Origin: an uncultured Cedecea sp.
Lineage (GTDB): Bacteria > Pseudomonadota > Gammaproteobacteria > Enterobacterales > Enterobacteriaceae
Assembly: GCF_947498825.1 (NCBI RefSeq)
Contig: NZ_CANMLV010000005.1
Location: 62,001-126,000, forward strand
DNA: 64,000 nt
Direction: 5' to 3'
Shown here: positions 9,289 through 19,471 of the stretch, one piece after another
How the letters are laid out: every line of letters begins with the position of its first letter
Position numbering within the stretch: the stretch's first letter is position 1
The notes under the pieces: generated by a model
Database searches by the model: none
What the model was told of the DNA's origin: nothing
What the model saw: only the letters and a program-made list of their open reading frames with translations
Translations under genes and position numbers: made by a program

Positions 9289-9833
9289 TATGTCTCCTTG
9301 AGCGGCTGCAGCATCAGCCGGTTATTGCCTGCTTCAATGATGCGCGGTTTATCCGGATCAAGTTCTTCACGCTTAATCACCAGCTTCCAGGTATTACTGA
9401 CCAGGTCGGGATGCCGGAACAATCCCGCCACCGCCACAAACGTCGTCTCTTCATGCATCGGCATATCAAGGTTGCTATCTTCCCCCGGTTTCACTATCAC
9501 ATCACAGAAAGAAAGCAGGTCGGCTTTCAGGGTGATCTCCCCCTCCAGAAGCAGCTGCTGATAGACTGCTTCGTCGAACGCTTTACTATCTTTTAGCTGA
9601 TACACCCGGATCACCACCGGCTCAGAAAAGGTGTGATTTTCGCGAGAGTCGGTATTCAGCGCTTCACGTGCGGTAAAATCCAGATGCAGTACCTTAATAT
9701 TCTTGTAAAACACAGCATTGAAGGCTGATTTGGTTCCTTCGCTGACTTTCTGCGTCACCCCGCAGCCCGCCAGGCTGAATGCCAGCAATGGTAAGATCCA
9801 GCGCGCAGTTTTAGTTAAACTTGTACGTAACAC
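9288..9833 (-). CDS. tssJ: T6SS outer-membrane lipoprotein TssJ
   Basis: Lipoprotein that anchors the TssM-TssL complex to the outer membrane. The lipobox FSLAGC ends an N-terminal signal, giving a lipidated Cys near residue 24, followed by the TssJ-type domain (FYKNIKVLHLDFTAREALN, VVIRVYQLKDSKAFDEA). The longest open frame begins at 9950 inside tssG. I choose the GTG at 9833 because AAGGA lies 7 bases before it and it gives a proper signal peptide (181 residues). It overlaps the tssG end by 23 bases. Confidence 0.88.
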   Translation of the reverse strand: MLRTSLTKTARWILPLLAFSLAGCGVTQKVSEGTKSAFNAVFYKNIKVLHLDFTAREALNTDSRENHTFSEPVVIRVYQLKDSKAFDEAVYQQLLLEGEITLKADLLSFCDVIVKPGEDSNLDMPMHEETTFVAVAGLFRHPDLVSNTWKLVIKREELDPDKPRIIEAGNNRLMLQPLKET

Positions 9834-10896
9834 GTCGGTTTCCTTGTTGTGGTTTCGCAGGCGCAAGCCCGCTGTAGTCACCCAGTTCTGAGGTAAAAGT
9901 CTGAGGAATATCATCCGGAAGGTCATCGCCCTCCCCTCCCAGTACCCCATTCATCCCCAGCCAGAAGGTTCCCTCCCCCAGGGGCGGTGCCACCAGCAAC
10001 CGGGTAGCGGTCGTCAGGGTTATCCTGGCCTTAAATCGCCAGCCCAGGTACACCCGCAGCATCACCAGAAAGTCCTGATACAACAGGCCATTTGGCTTCC
10101 AGCCCTGTGCTTCCTGCGGGTTATCCGTTGTCAGGGCTATCAGCAACTGGCTGTTGGCATCCATCGCTTCATCGCCCAGGGGGGTATTGCCGTCCAGTAA
10201 AAAATCCTCATCACCATAAAAACCCAGTGGATGACTGACAGTCACCGGGCGCAGGCAGTACGGACTCACCCTGACCGTGGTCTCCGGTGCCAGCAGCGTG
10301 ACCAGCGCCTGCATGCCTTCCTGGGTTTTGCCCGGCAGGTGCAGTACACCCAGCAGTGCCAGGAAGCGCGACACCGGCGTATCGATATGGTTAGCTATCC
10401 CGGGAATACCCAGCCCCACCAGCCCCAGCAGTGACTGGGAAATCTCGTCGTTCCCCCCGGCGTCAAAGGTGGCCGGGAAGGAGTATTTACGCCAGATACG
10501 GTAAAACTGCGTCAGAATACGGTGGCTGAAAATATCCAGAAACCCTTGTAACGCCTCGTGCCCTTCCCGCCGCTGGGAGATATCATCGAGATAGGCGGTG
10601 GGTAACGGGGAATCAACGCCGTACAGCCCCATAAACGTGGTGCGGATAACCGGTGGTTTGCTGTTATCGTTTTCGTCGTATTCAACGCCTTTCAGTTCAC
10701 TGGCCGGAAACCCCATTCCCGGATGCGGCGCAAAGCGCACCGGATCGTCAGCAGGATGGCTGGTCGCGCCTATCAGTGGTTTATCCGGGTTGCGTTTTTC
10801 CAGCAGCTGACATAAACGGTAAAAGTTAATGCGCTGGAGGTCGGCTTCCAGCCGCGGAGTCAGCCGGGAATACGGCGGTTGTGCTTCTCTTCCCAT
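9811..10896 (-). CDS. tssG: T6SS baseplate protein TssG
   Basis: Baseplate wedge protein of 361 residues that pairs with TssF. The family blocks INFYRLCQLLEKRNPDKP, VRFAPHPGMGFPASEL and TTFMGLYGVDSPLPTAYLDD are present, and the length is typical. The start lies 37 bases inside the tssF 3' end, a common arrangement in T6SS operons. The C-terminal region ends with GDYSGLAPAKPQQGNRRV. No disruption seen. Confidence 0.92.
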   Translation of the reverse strand: MGREAQPPYSRLTPRLEADLQRINFYRLCQLLEKRNPDKPLIGATSHPADDPVRFAPHPGMGFPASELKGVEYDENDNSKPPVIRTTFMGLYGVDSPLPTAYLDDISQRREGHEALQGFLDIFSHRILTQFYRIWRKYSFPATFDAGGNDEISQSLLGLVGLGIPGIANHIDTPVSRFLALLGVLHLPGKTQEGMQALVTLLAPETTVRVSPYCLRPVTVSHPLGFYGDEDFLLDGNTPLGDEAMDANSQLLIALTTDNPQEAQGWKPNGLLYQDFLVMLRVYLGWRFKARITLTTATRLLVAPPLGEGTFWLGMNGVLGGEGDDLPDDIPQTFTSELGDYSGLAPAKPQQGNRRVTYKFN

Positions 10897-12614
10897 TCCA
10901 GACGCTCCCCTGTCGGTTGCAGAATAATAATCAGGCGATTAAACAGATAAATATCGGTGTAGAGCGCAAAGAAGCGGCTCAGCATTTCACCGAACAGACA
11001 GATATCGCCTCTTCCGGCAAAACCATGACTGTCGAGAGTAATTTCAATCTGGACTCCGCGAACCAGATACCCCTGCTCAAAACGTTCGGTTTCGCTGTGC
11101 TTTACGTCAATAATCGCTTCCAGACGGCGACGGTTCATTTCGCTGTCGGTCCATTCATACAGCGCCAGCGTGCCGCGCAGCACATCGGCGTTATCCATCA
11201 TCGACAGAAAACTGCTGCCGAGATGGCTCAGTACACGCCAGTGAAAACGGTCCTGGGCCGGCGGATAACAGGGGAGCGTTGGCATACACAGGTTACGTAC
11301 AGCAATACTGGTTGAGGTCGTTTTCACCACGGTATCAAGCACTGTGCTTTGCAGCGTCCGCCGCGGCAACTGACCGTTAGTCCCGGTCAGCGTCATGGAG
11401 AGGCTTTCATCTTCCGGTACGGTGTGGTTATCAAAGGCTTCGCCGCCAAGGATAAGCCAGGTGTTATACAGCCCTGACGGGCCACGCCGTACGCGGGTAT
11501 GGTAGTAATATTCCGGGGCCTGATGGCGCATCATCCCGCCTTTGTGGCGGAAACTCGAAAAAGGCACGTAAATGTGCTGACTGGATGACATCACCGAATC
11601 GACGGAATAGATCTCGGTATGTCCGTCCTGGACACGCATCGGACGCAGCAAATACTCGGTCTGGAGTGAGTTCAGCGTCAGCGGATCGGACTCCAGCGGG
11701 AACAGGTTGATCACCGGCACGCAGTTCAGGCGCAAATGCTTTTCGGTAAAGCTGAAGTCATATTCCCAGCGTTCAGCCAGTATCACGTCAATTTCAAACC
11801 AGGGAAGCTCGGCCGGAAAGTCCACCGTTTCCAGGCCGCGCAGGCCGGTAAACATAAATTTTTCACGGAAAGTGAAATACTCCAGCAACAGCTGGTAGCC
11901 ACTGAAACTGCTGCTTCCTTTCGGCCACAGGTCATCGTTATCGCCAAATCCCAGCGCGGTGAAATACCCGTCCAGTGGCCTGTTGTCCACCTCCCCCGGC
12001 AGCCGCAGTCGCAGGTGCGAGGTGTTCATGGTAAAGGCTTCATGCATCGCGCAGGCCAGCGGCGCGTCGGCATTCAAATAAAAAGGAATATGGCTGAGAT
12101 CGATACGGGTCCAGTCCGCAAGACTGCTGCAGTTAAAACGCAATGTAATCACCGATCGACCATCAGGATCGGTGGATAAACTGGCACGTTCAAGCGCCAG
12201 CGGCTGAAGGCCAATCTCTTTGGTGGTGGTGTAGCGGCAGCGCGTACCTTTCTCCCCCATCGGCCGGGAAAGGACTTCAAAACCTTTGGTGATACGCATC
12301 GGTTCTTTCATTTCCGGCCAGTCCGGGGTGAATTCCACCACCGACATCGACGGAATGGTGCGCAGATAGTGCGGCCACAACAGGCTGACCAGCCCTTCGG
12401 TCAGTTCCGGCAGGTCATCGTCCAGTTTTTCGCGCAGCCTTCCCATCAGAAAGGCAAAGCCCTCGAACAGGCGTTCCACGTAGGGGTCGCGCGCGCCCGC
12501 TTTATCAAGATTGAGCATTGCCGCCTGTTCCGGATGCGCGCGGGCAAATTCCTCGCCAGCTTCCAGCAGGTAACGCATTTCCGCATCGTAATAGCGCAGA
12601 GTTAAGTCATCCAT
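10860..12614 (-). CDS. tssF: T6SS baseplate protein TssF
   Basis: 584-residue baseplate component with the family N-terminus LRYYDAEMRYLLEAGEEFAR, then DPYVERLFEGFAFLMGRLRE and SLLWPHYLRTIPSMSVVEF. The C-terminal half contains GDICLFGEMLSRFFALY, typical of TssF. It starts 18 bases after the tssA stop and overlaps tssG. Length and motifs are normal, so this gene appears functional. Confidence 0.94.
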   Translation of the reverse strand: MDDLTLRYYDAEMRYLLEAGEEFARAHPEQAAMLNLDKAGARDPYVERLFEGFAFLMGRLREKLDDDLPELTEGLVSLLWPHYLRTIPSMSVVEFTPDWPEMKEPMRITKGFEVLSRPMGEKGTRCRYTTTKEIGLQPLALERASLSTDPDGRSVITLRFNCSSLADWTRIDLSHIPFYLNADAPLACAMHEAFTMNTSHLRLRLPGEVDNRPLDGYFTALGFGDNDDLWPKGSSSFSGYQLLLEYFTFREKFMFTGLRGLETVDFPAELPWFEIDVILAERWEYDFSFTEKHLRLNCVPVINLFPLESDPLTLNSLQTEYLLRPMRVQDGHTEIYSVDSVMSSSQHIYVPFSSFRHKGGMMRHQAPEYYYHTRVRRGPSGLYNTWLILGGEAFDNHTVPEDESLSMTLTGTNGQLPRRTLQSTVLDTVVKTTSTSIAVRNLCMPTLPCYPPAQDRFHWRVLSHLGSSFLSMMDNADVLRGTLALYEWTDSEMNRRRLEAIIDVKHSETERFEQGYLVRGVQIEITLDSHGFAGRGDICLFGEMLSRFFALYTDIYLFNRLIIILQPTGERLEWEEKHNRRIPG

Positions 12615-12632
12615 AGCTTTATGATCTTTTTA

Positions 12633-14222
12633 TTAGTTACACAGCACGGCAGCACGGGCAGGATCAAGAGAGATGAGCCCTGAGAGCAATACGTCCATTT
12701 CAGATTGCAGACGGATTTTATCCGCCTCGCTGCGCCCAGCTTTTCCACGTAGTAACTTGAGTCTGCGGGCTTTAACTTCGAACATCAGTTCTGGTACCCC
12801 TTGTTCGAACGTCAGCGACTGAGCGCTATTGTTGAGTTCCCACAGCAGATGCAGTGCCATTTCATTTTTGCCGTACTGTTCGCTAACTCTGGCCATCAGC
12901 AGACGAATTAACCATTGATCCCGGAAGGAATGGTAGCCTGGTTGAACTTGTAGCCAGCTAAGTGCTGCTTCAATCCCCTCACTGTCAGCCTTAGCCAGGG
13001 CTTCAGGCTCCAGCCTTAGTACATCATCACTTGTTAACGTCGGTATAACAGGCTCATTTTTCCAGCCTGAAATATCATCCAGAATATTTTCGTTGATCCA
13101 GCGCGTAGTGGTGTCATCGGCAAAGGGCATTCCGTCATTAAAAGTCATCGTCTCAAGCCCTGGAAGACGGGTCAGTAAACCTTGCAGATCCCGGCAGAGG
13201 ATATCCGCGCGTACACTGTTAGTATCCAGCTTGAGTAGTGCCTGCCAGGCATACCACTGCATATCCAGCCACAAATGGTTTACCCCCTGCACCAGTAAGG
13301 TATCCGTATGCTCCAGTAGCTCAGACCAGTTATTTTGCAAGTAAAGTCGTTTGAGATTCGCTTTGTTATCAGGTTTAGGGGGAAGCAGACGGGTACGTCC
13401 GGATGCATCCAGAGGCGGGAGTTCTGTCAGCGTATCCCAACGAACACTCTTAAGCAGATGATGCCCTGCCAGCCAGCCTTGCGGTTGAGAGCGCAGATAT
13501 TTTGCCAGTATTTTGGCCTGGTCGAGTAAATCACGCCCGGACGTAACCGTATTCTCCCTTGGCGAAGAGGAGGCTGACACACTGGGTCCATTCTCTTCCC
13601 GACTATTTTGTGGTACCAGGCTCTTGGCACCACCGCTCTGTATCAGGCGGTTTTCCAGAGTCTGATACAATTTTCCAAGCTCCGGGCGGTCATCGTTATC
13701 AAACATATTAAATGCCTGCTCGATCAGAAGCAGGCCGCCTGTGATGCGTTGCATGACAGAGATATCGACTTCAGGATATAACAAGAGACTGTCTACTATT
13801 CGGTTGCTCCCCAGCCACTCCAGGGCAATTTTACGGCTCCTGTCGCGGCGTGGATGCAGCTGGGAGCCGAACTGTTCAAGCATTGCCGCCAGTAGCTCGA
13901 TTCCCTGCGCAAACCCGGACTCACCTTCCTGGTGTAACCGTGCCCAGATGTAGAAGGTGATCACGCGCAGATCTTTACAGTTCCCAACCAGTAGCTTTTC
14001 CGCCAGCTCGCAAATCAGGCCAGTATCTACGCCAGAAAGTTTGTCAACTTCTTCACGAATGCGCTGAAAAAGATCGTCATACCCAGGGTCTTCACCTGCC
14101 GGAGACATATCACTGATGGGAACAAGCCACTGACACCAGTTTTCGGTTCGGGCATGAGTTAGCTGCCGTAGCTGTTTTTCATCTGCCCCGCAGGCAGCAA
14201 CAAGCTTTTGTAGTGAGTCCAT
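12633..14222 (-). CDS. tssA: T6SS protein TssA
   Basis: 529-residue TssA/ImpA-type protein that coordinates baseplate priming and tail polymerisation. The N-terminal ImpA-N domain shows WCQWLVPISDMSPAGEDP, then YDDLFQRIREEVDKL and VITFYIWARLHQEGESGFA. A long linker and a C-terminal helical domain (ALSWLQVQPGYHSFRDQWLI, LLWELNNSAQSLTFEQG) follow. Its start shares bases with the tssM stop (TAATG). The shorter protein at the far end of the locus shares the N-terminal domain. Confidence 0.9.
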   Translation of the reverse strand: MDSLQKLVAACGADEKQLRQLTHARTENWCQWLVPISDMSPAGEDPGYDDLFQRIREEVDKLSGVDTGLICELAEKLLVGNCKDLRVITFYIWARLHQEGESGFAQGIELLAAMLEQFGSQLHPRRDRSRKIALEWLGSNRIVDSLLLYPEVDISVMQRITGGLLLIEQAFNMFDNDDRPELGKLYQTLENRLIQSGGAKSLVPQNSREENGPSVSASSSPRENTVTSGRDLLDQAKILAKYLRSQPQGWLAGHHLLKSVRWDTLTELPPLDASGRTRLLPPKPDNKANLKRLYLQNNWSELLEHTDTLLVQGVNHLWLDMQWYAWQALLKLDTNSVRADILCRDLQGLLTRLPGLETMTFNDGMPFADDTTTRWINENILDDISGWKNEPVIPTLTSDDVLRLEPEALAKADSEGIEAALSWLQVQPGYHSFRDQWLIRLLMARVSEQYGKNEMALHLLWELNNSAQSLTFEQGVPELMFEVKARRLKLLRGKAGRSEADKIRLQSEMDVLLSGLISLDPARAAVLCN

Positions 14223-17200
14223 TACTCTATTCCGTCCATGTAATTATTTTCTTCAACGATCATCCATTCCTGAGGTTTAGCGACGCTATCGACCAGAAAG
14301 ATCTTATTCGGCAATGTGAATCCGCGCAGATCAAGCAGCCCCAGCGGACCATTACCCAATTGCGTACGCAGGACCCACTTCAATATATGGCCGTCCGGTG
14401 TCGTAAAGCTCAGCATCCATCGGCTACGATCGATCCGCTGGCATTTCCCCTTCTCCAGCCAGCGAATGAACCCCCAAGTACCGTTGTAATCACCAAACAG
14501 ACGTGTGCCAGCCTTAATGCTGTTCCAGGTCAGCATAGCTCCCCTGTTAAAGGTTTCTCCCGGCCAGCGGAAACTCTGCCAGTCAGTCATTTGGTTAAAG
14601 TAGTGCAACTTTTTCCCGTCAATGGTCAGCTGAGTCTCTACTATTTGTGGTATCGGGCGAGCCTGCAATTCAAAGCAGATCCCTTGGCTACCATCAGTAA
14701 AGAGAATGTCCGATAACAGACTGAGTTGATTAACCGCTTTAAGAAAAGCAGGATTAAACATGAGCCCCCGGCTATGGGCATTGTCCGGAACCCACTGACT
14801 ACCTTCTTTATGCAGCACCCCTTGCAGTTCTGTGGTCAGAAATCGCTCAATACGACCGCTGTCTTTACGGATAAATTCAGCCAGCATCGGCAGAGAGGCT
14901 TCACTTTTGCTTGCAGCAAACGGAAAGCGACCTTCAAACGCAGTATTCCAGTTGCCCACGACCGAACGATTCCATTTATCATTGAGACTTGCGGCAGAAG
15001 GCTGCAAAACAGTTTCCCAAGCCTGAAGCAATGGCTGCACAAACAGCGTATTACCAAAGCCACTCCACTCTTGTCCAAGGCTTGCCGCCACAAGACTGCC
15101 ATATTGCTGGGTGTCGGTCAGATCCACGCTTTTTCCCTGAAATACGGTCTGGGCCAGGGTCTGCATCATCTGCCGTGGATCAGCAGCGTTCTCCACTTGT
15201 TGCAGACGCAGACGCACACGCGTGATGCGAGTTAAATAGGACTGCAAACTGAGCGAGTTATCCGCTGATATCAAATTACTGGCTTTATTTTTCCCCATAA
15301 GCGTTAACAGAGGACCAAAGGTGTCATCCAACGGGCCCTGTGGAGCTAACACAGGCAGGCCAATTGCAGGCTTGTCTTTTCCATCAATAAGGTCTTTGGC
15401 AGATTTGGTGATAACATCCGACAGGTCTTCGTTTTGCTGACCGGCCAGCCCCTGCCATGCAAGGGTATTCATCAGGGCAATCAAGGGGGACTGACGCACA
15501 TCACTCATCAGGGCCAATTGGTCAGTGACATCAGCAATATTGTTCACCGGATTAAGTCGCAGACTGTTGAGGAAAGTCAGCCAACTGTCGGCAAAATCGA
15601 TGAAGTAACGCTGGGTCAGGCGTGCTTTCAATGCCTCCGGTGAGAGTTCAGCCGAAACGGTATGAAGGGACTCGCTCAGTACCCAGTCGATTTCGTCCCG
15701 TCGTGAACCGGCCGCTTTCTCAATCTCCTGCTGAATACCACCTTCCCATGCCTGGCGAGTGAACATACCAGGAAGCACTGCATCGGTGGTAAACAAACCC
15801 TGCGCGTCGGTACCATTGATAATCTCTTCCAGAGACACGTCGGCAAAATTACGACTCACAAGTTTGAGCATATTTTCATACAACGTACTTTCAGCATTAT
15901 GATGGCCTATCTGCCGTAACAACAGCTGACGGATATGATTGACCAGCTGCGCGTCTGGGGTGATGTTCCACTGAGGTTGTTGTGGTAATTCATTGATATA
16001 GAACTCCCACAAATCTGGGGAAAGACTCTGCCACAACCCGGTTGAAATACCGGTTCTTGAAGGCTGAACCTCCTTCATTGTCCGGGCGTAAAACTCACCA
16101 TCCACTTTGTCATGGCGCGACATCATCAGCCAGGCTTTTAATTGGTCATAACCGGATTTCGCGAGTGCTATGCGCTGGTCGCTATTAGGTTCTGAATTGA
16201 CCAAGGCTGTGAGTTTTTGTGACAACGCACTACTGGCCGGATCGCGGATCAGGCGATTATTCACAACTCCATACCAGGGCAGCAAGGAATCAAGCAGTTG
16301 CCGATTATGGTCAAGACCAAAACGCAGATACCAGGGAGCACCTTCCCGGACATGGTGCAGCAGGAGACCAGCAGCGTTACGCAAATCATGTAAAGCCGTT
16401 AACTGCTCATCAGAAACGGTCGCGTTTTTTATCAGATGATGAACTTTTGCTGCCACCGACGATATCTGGCTATAGTTCAGCGCAAAAGAGAGCAGCATAC
16501 CTGCCCCCCAGCTACCGACGATGGTCATGATGCTCCAGGAAAGCGTTCGCTCCCATGCCAGACCGACGCGACGTCCGTGTATACGGGAACAGTCGTCGAC
16601 GATACTCTGCCAGGTCACAGGCAGAGCTATGATATTGCGCCGTGACTGCGGGACATCGTGCCCTGTTTCTGTGGATATCAGGTCTTCGTCAAATGGGTTA
16701 GCGGAGTTCTTATCCGGCAAGCTGAATATCAGACCACGCAAAGGAACATGCTGCTGAGAGCCAGCCAGCCAGGGTATTAATTGCTCAGTCCATCGCGTGA
16801 TGCCCTCGGCTTTCAGGTATTGGTTCAGACGCAGCAAAAAATCATGGCTATTGTTCTCCGTAATCTGGAGCATGCCCTGCGTCTGTAGGAGCGGCAGCAT
16901 AAGTTCAAGTTGACGGGTGATATCCTCGACTTTCGCACGCGCCGGGAAATGAGCCCCTACCACCTGCTCTGCGCGCTCGGCTTGTGGCCAGTCGCTATCG
17001 CATAGCTGCCATAGCCAGACCGGAGCGGAATAACCGAGAAGCTCACTTATTCTTTCCAGCCCGCGCAGGTCGTTATTGCTTATTTGTGGTGTCAGATTAA
17101 GCGATTCGGGTATCACCCGAATAATGCCATCCAGCGGTCGTCCCCAGCACAGTTTGCATAACGCAGTATATTTTTCGCGGTCGACTTCCGATGTCAGGCT

Positions 17201-17632
17201 GCCGCCATAAATAAGAACAGTACGGCGACCTTCCAGCCACTGCTGCTTTTGCAGACCAGGAACTAATTTCTCGATGGCAGCATCGTCGCCAGTGACCAGC
17301 AGCAAACGGACTTTATAGCGCCAGAATAGAGAGTAACGTCTTCTGAAATGCCGGGTGAGGGCTAAAAATTCATACCAATCCGACATTTTCTCTTCATGAT
17401 CGGTATTCCCTTCATTGAACACGACAGGCGGGGGATTTTTTTTACCTGATAACATAAAAAAAATAAGAGTGCATAATAACGCGCTCAAAGCTATACAACC
17501 TGCCACCGTATACCAGAAAACATTGTCATCATATCCAGAGGATAATAGCGCCGTCTGTGCAAGAAAAAATATCAGAAGAGGGACAAACAGAATAAGGAAC
17601 CCTGTACCCAAGGCGTTCGAGTTTTTTTTCAT
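14222..17632 (-). CDS. tssM: T6SS inner-membrane protein TssM (IcmF family)
   Basis: Large protein of the trans-envelope complex that links TssL to TssJ. Two N-terminal hydrophobic segments (about residues 7-28 and 36-60) precede a cytoplasmic loop. A third (WSIMTIVGSWGAGMLLSFAL, about residue 375) leads to the periplasmic IcmF domain and the C-terminal TssJ-binding region. The loop has no canonical Walker A motif, as in some TssM proteins. The open frame extends upstream to 17773. I choose ATG 17632 because AGGA is 9 bases ahead; the alternative ATG at 17641 overlaps the upstream stop as ATGA. The length is 1136 residues. Confidence 0.92.
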   Translation of the reverse strand: MKKNSNALGTGFLILFVPLLIFFLAQTALLSSGYDDNVFWYTVAGCIALSALLCTLIFFMLSGKKNPPPVVFNEGNTDHEEKMSDWYEFLALTRHFRRRYSLFWRYKVRLLLVTGDDAAIEKLVPGLQKQQWLEGRRTVLIYGGSLTSEVDREKYTALCKLCWGRPLDGIIRVIPESLNLTPQISNNDLRGLERISELLGYSAPVWLWQLCDSDWPQAERAEQVVGAHFPARAKVEDITRQLELMLPLLQTQGMLQITENNSHDFLLRLNQYLKAEGITRWTEQLIPWLAGSQQHVPLRGLIFSLPDKNSANPFDEDLISTETGHDVPQSRRNIIALPVTWQSIVDDCSRIHGRRVGLAWERTLSWSIMTIVGSWGAGMLLSFALNYSQISSVAAKVHHLIKNATVSDEQLTALHDLRNAAGLLLHHVREGAPWYLRFGLDHNRQLLDSLLPWYGVVNNRLIRDPASSALSQKLTALVNSEPNSDQRIALAKSGYDQLKAWLMMSRHDKVDGEFYARTMKEVQPSRTGISTGLWQSLSPDLWEFYINELPQQPQWNITPDAQLVNHIRQLLLRQIGHHNAESTLYENMLKLVSRNFADVSLEEIINGTDAQGLFTTDAVLPGMFTRQAWEGGIQQEIEKAAGSRRDEIDWVLSESLHTVSAELSPEALKARLTQRYFIDFADSWLTFLNSLRLNPVNNIADVTDQLALMSDVRQSPLIALMNTLAWQGLAGQQNEDLSDVITKSAKDLIDGKDKPAIGLPVLAPQGPLDDTFGPLLTLMGKNKASNLISADNSLSLQSYLTRITRVRLRLQQVENAADPRQMMQTLAQTVFQGKSVDLTDTQQYGSLVAASLGQEWSGFGNTLFVQPLLQAWETVLQPSAASLNDKWNRSVVGNWNTAFEGRFPFAASKSEASLPMLAEFIRKDSGRIERFLTTELQGVLHKEGSQWVPDNAHSRGLMFNPAFLKAVNQLSLLSDILFTDGSQGICFELQARPIPQIVETQLTIDGKKLHYFNQMTDWQSFRWPGETFNRGAMLTWNSIKAGTRLFGDYNGTWGFIRWLEKGKCQRIDRSRWMLSFTTPDGHILKWVLRTQLGNGPLGLLDLRGFTLPNKIFLVDSVAKPQEWMIVEENNYMDGIE

Positions 17633-17637
17633 ACCCG

Positions 17638-19068
17638 TCATTCCTTTTCTGACTGTTTTACAGCCCTGATAAATAAGGGATATTGAAAACGGGCTATCAC
17701 GTGTCGCAATACAAATGCCATTCCAGGCAACATTAGCACTAATGACAACAGCAAAATGGCCATACCCAGCCAAGAGAATGCTATTGAAGGGAAATAGAAA
17801 ATAATCAGGCTGTATAGCCCGCCACTCAACAGTGATGCTATCTGAATAGAGCCACCGGGAAAGGGAGGCGGAACGATCAAATCCTCATGTCCAATAGCGG
17901 AGGAGACATTTCCAAGCACCACAGCCCAGGCATCATCTTCATTTTCCTGGAGAAGCCACTGACAGGAGGGGCCATAAACTGCCATATCTGCAGCAGCACC
18001 AATCATTGCCCAGCCAGCAAGAGCACCATATCGGGCGCACTCTCTGTCATAATCAATAACGCCCCCCATGCCAATGTCGTCATAGAGTGGAACTGACAGT
18101 TCGTGCAGTATCCTGTTGACTGACTGAGCCGCTGCGTCTGAAAGACCACTGTGCCAAACCAAAGACTTCTTATCCGCAGGAATAAAAACCGTATCGCGCA
18201 ATTCGCCGAGCTCAGCTGCCAGCAAACGGGTATTGAGGGGCATCGCCCTGAATAACCGTAGTACATTTTTTTGTTCGTCCGGATGGAGCATAGAGGGGGG
18301 CATTAAAAATAATACGCTGGCAAATTCCGGTATAGCATCCTCAGACTGACGATAGTGCATCGCTAAAACCAGTATTGGACATTTTGCTGCCCCCATAAAC
18401 TGATTCCATACCTTCAGGGATGAATCTGTATTCTGAAGCTCAATCTCTGTTTCCCAGGGTAAATGCTCTTCAGTCCAGATGTGCTGGAGTGACTGCGATT
18501 CTCGCTCTTTATTGCTACCACTGGTCTGCACAATAACCCGTAGTGGACCTGAGGGATATCGTCGTAGAAGCAAAGGCAGTATCCGAGAGATAAGGTGGCG
18601 GAGCAGTTGCTCGAAACGTGGGATCCCCTGCGTCATCACCTCTTCCGGTAATAGCATTAAAGGCGGTGTGTCTAGGTCATCATCTTCCGGTATATGGGTA
18701 ATACGTGATAACAGCTTCGTATCAGATGAGAGGAAGATATGGTTGAGAATAATGAGATGTTGATGTGTACGCCTGCGGCATATCAGATGTGTATGCCGGC
18801 ACCACGTATTCCAGTTCCAGACACAAGTTGCCACGATTTCCCAGCACAGACTGTATAACGCGATGGAGACCGAAATGCCTGCGAATATCCAAGTCATCAA
18901 GGATAATCCGTATCCACTGTTCAGCAAGGACAATTCTGCGGTTGGTGATTTCAATACAGCAATAATTAACCCGATAAAAAGACCTGAGATAATAATTAAC
19001 AGGCAAACCCACGGCGACCAGGCAGATGCCTGCTCTTTTTCAGGCACCTTTAACAGAGACCATCCCAT
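17638..19068 (-). CDS. T6SS-linked membrane protein of unknown function
   Basis: I do not recognise this 476-residue protein. Two hydrophobic segments lie near the N-terminus (about residues 20-42 and 52-75). A soluble middle domain of about 300 residues follows, containing LPEEVMTQGIPRFEQLLRHL and ARYGALAGWAMIGAAADM. Two more hydrophobic segments lie near the C-terminus (about 405-450). The start ATG shares a base with the PAAR gene stop (TGATG), and its stop overlaps a possible tssM start, so it is expressed and translated together with both. The topology and position suggest an accessory of the membrane complex, or a partner of the PAAR protein. The longer open frame to 19128 runs back into the PAAR gene and is rejected. 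Confidence 0.75.
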   Translation of the reverse strand: MGWSLLKVPEKEQASAWSPWVCLLIIISGLFIGLIIAVLKSPTAELSLLNSGYGLSLMTWIFAGISVSIALYSLCWEIVATCVWNWNTWCRHTHLICRRRTHQHLIILNHIFLSSDTKLLSRITHIPEDDDLDTPPLMLLPEEVMTQGIPRFEQLLRHLISRILPLLLRRYPSGPLRVIVQTSGSNKERESQSLQHIWTEEHLPWETEIELQNTDSSLKVWNQFMGAAKCPILVLAMHYRQSEDAIPEFASVLFLMPPSMLHPDEQKNVLRLFRAMPLNTRLLAAELGELRDTVFIPADKKSLVWHSGLSDAAAQSVNRILHELSVPLYDDIGMGGVIDYDRECARYGALAGWAMIGAAADMAVYGPSCQWLLQENEDDAWAVVLGNVSSAIGHEDLIVPPPFPGGSIQIASLLSGGLYSLIIFYFPSIAFSWLGMAILLLSLVLMLPGMAFVLRHVIARFQYPLFIRAVKQSEKE

Positions 19069-19331
19069 CAGCTGACCTCCATATCCCGCACACCTGCAAT
19101 CACAGTGGCACCACATTGCGTAATACAACCATGCAAGACTATTCCGCGCCCATTCTCCTCATAAACAGAAACATCGCACTGAATAATGCTATTTATGCCA
19201 TGTAGAGGACAAGTGGTAATATCATTAAAAAGTGCTGCAGGCTTACCTGATATTTCAAGACTGGATGAAGCATATAATACTTTACCACCATGCGTGGTAA
19301 TATCTCCCAAGACGACTATAAACTTTCCCAC
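19068..19331 (-). CDS. PAAR-domain spike tip protein
   Basis: 87-residue PAAR protein that caps the VgrG spike. It starts GKFIVVLGDITTHGGKVLY and shows the family pattern of metal-binding His and Cys residues (ITTCPLHGIN, LHGCITQCGATVIAG). It has no extra toxin domain. The start codon is GTG, with AAGG about 9 bases before it. It heads the second half of the locus and is translationally coupled to the unknown membrane protein downstream. Confidence 0.9.
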   Translation of the reverse strand: MGKFIVVLGDITTHGGKVLYASSSLEISGKPAALFNDITTCPLHGINSIIQCDVSVYEENGRGIVLHGCITQCGATVIAGVRDMEVS

Positions 19332-19471
19332 GTTATATACCTTATTCCATTCTTAATATAGCATTGAAGTAATAAAAAATCGTTCGTCAATGTCCTTCAA
19401 TACCCACAGCCACCCGGTGATTTTAATATTATTAACTTCACTTATTCATAAAATAAAAAACTGCCAGGATA

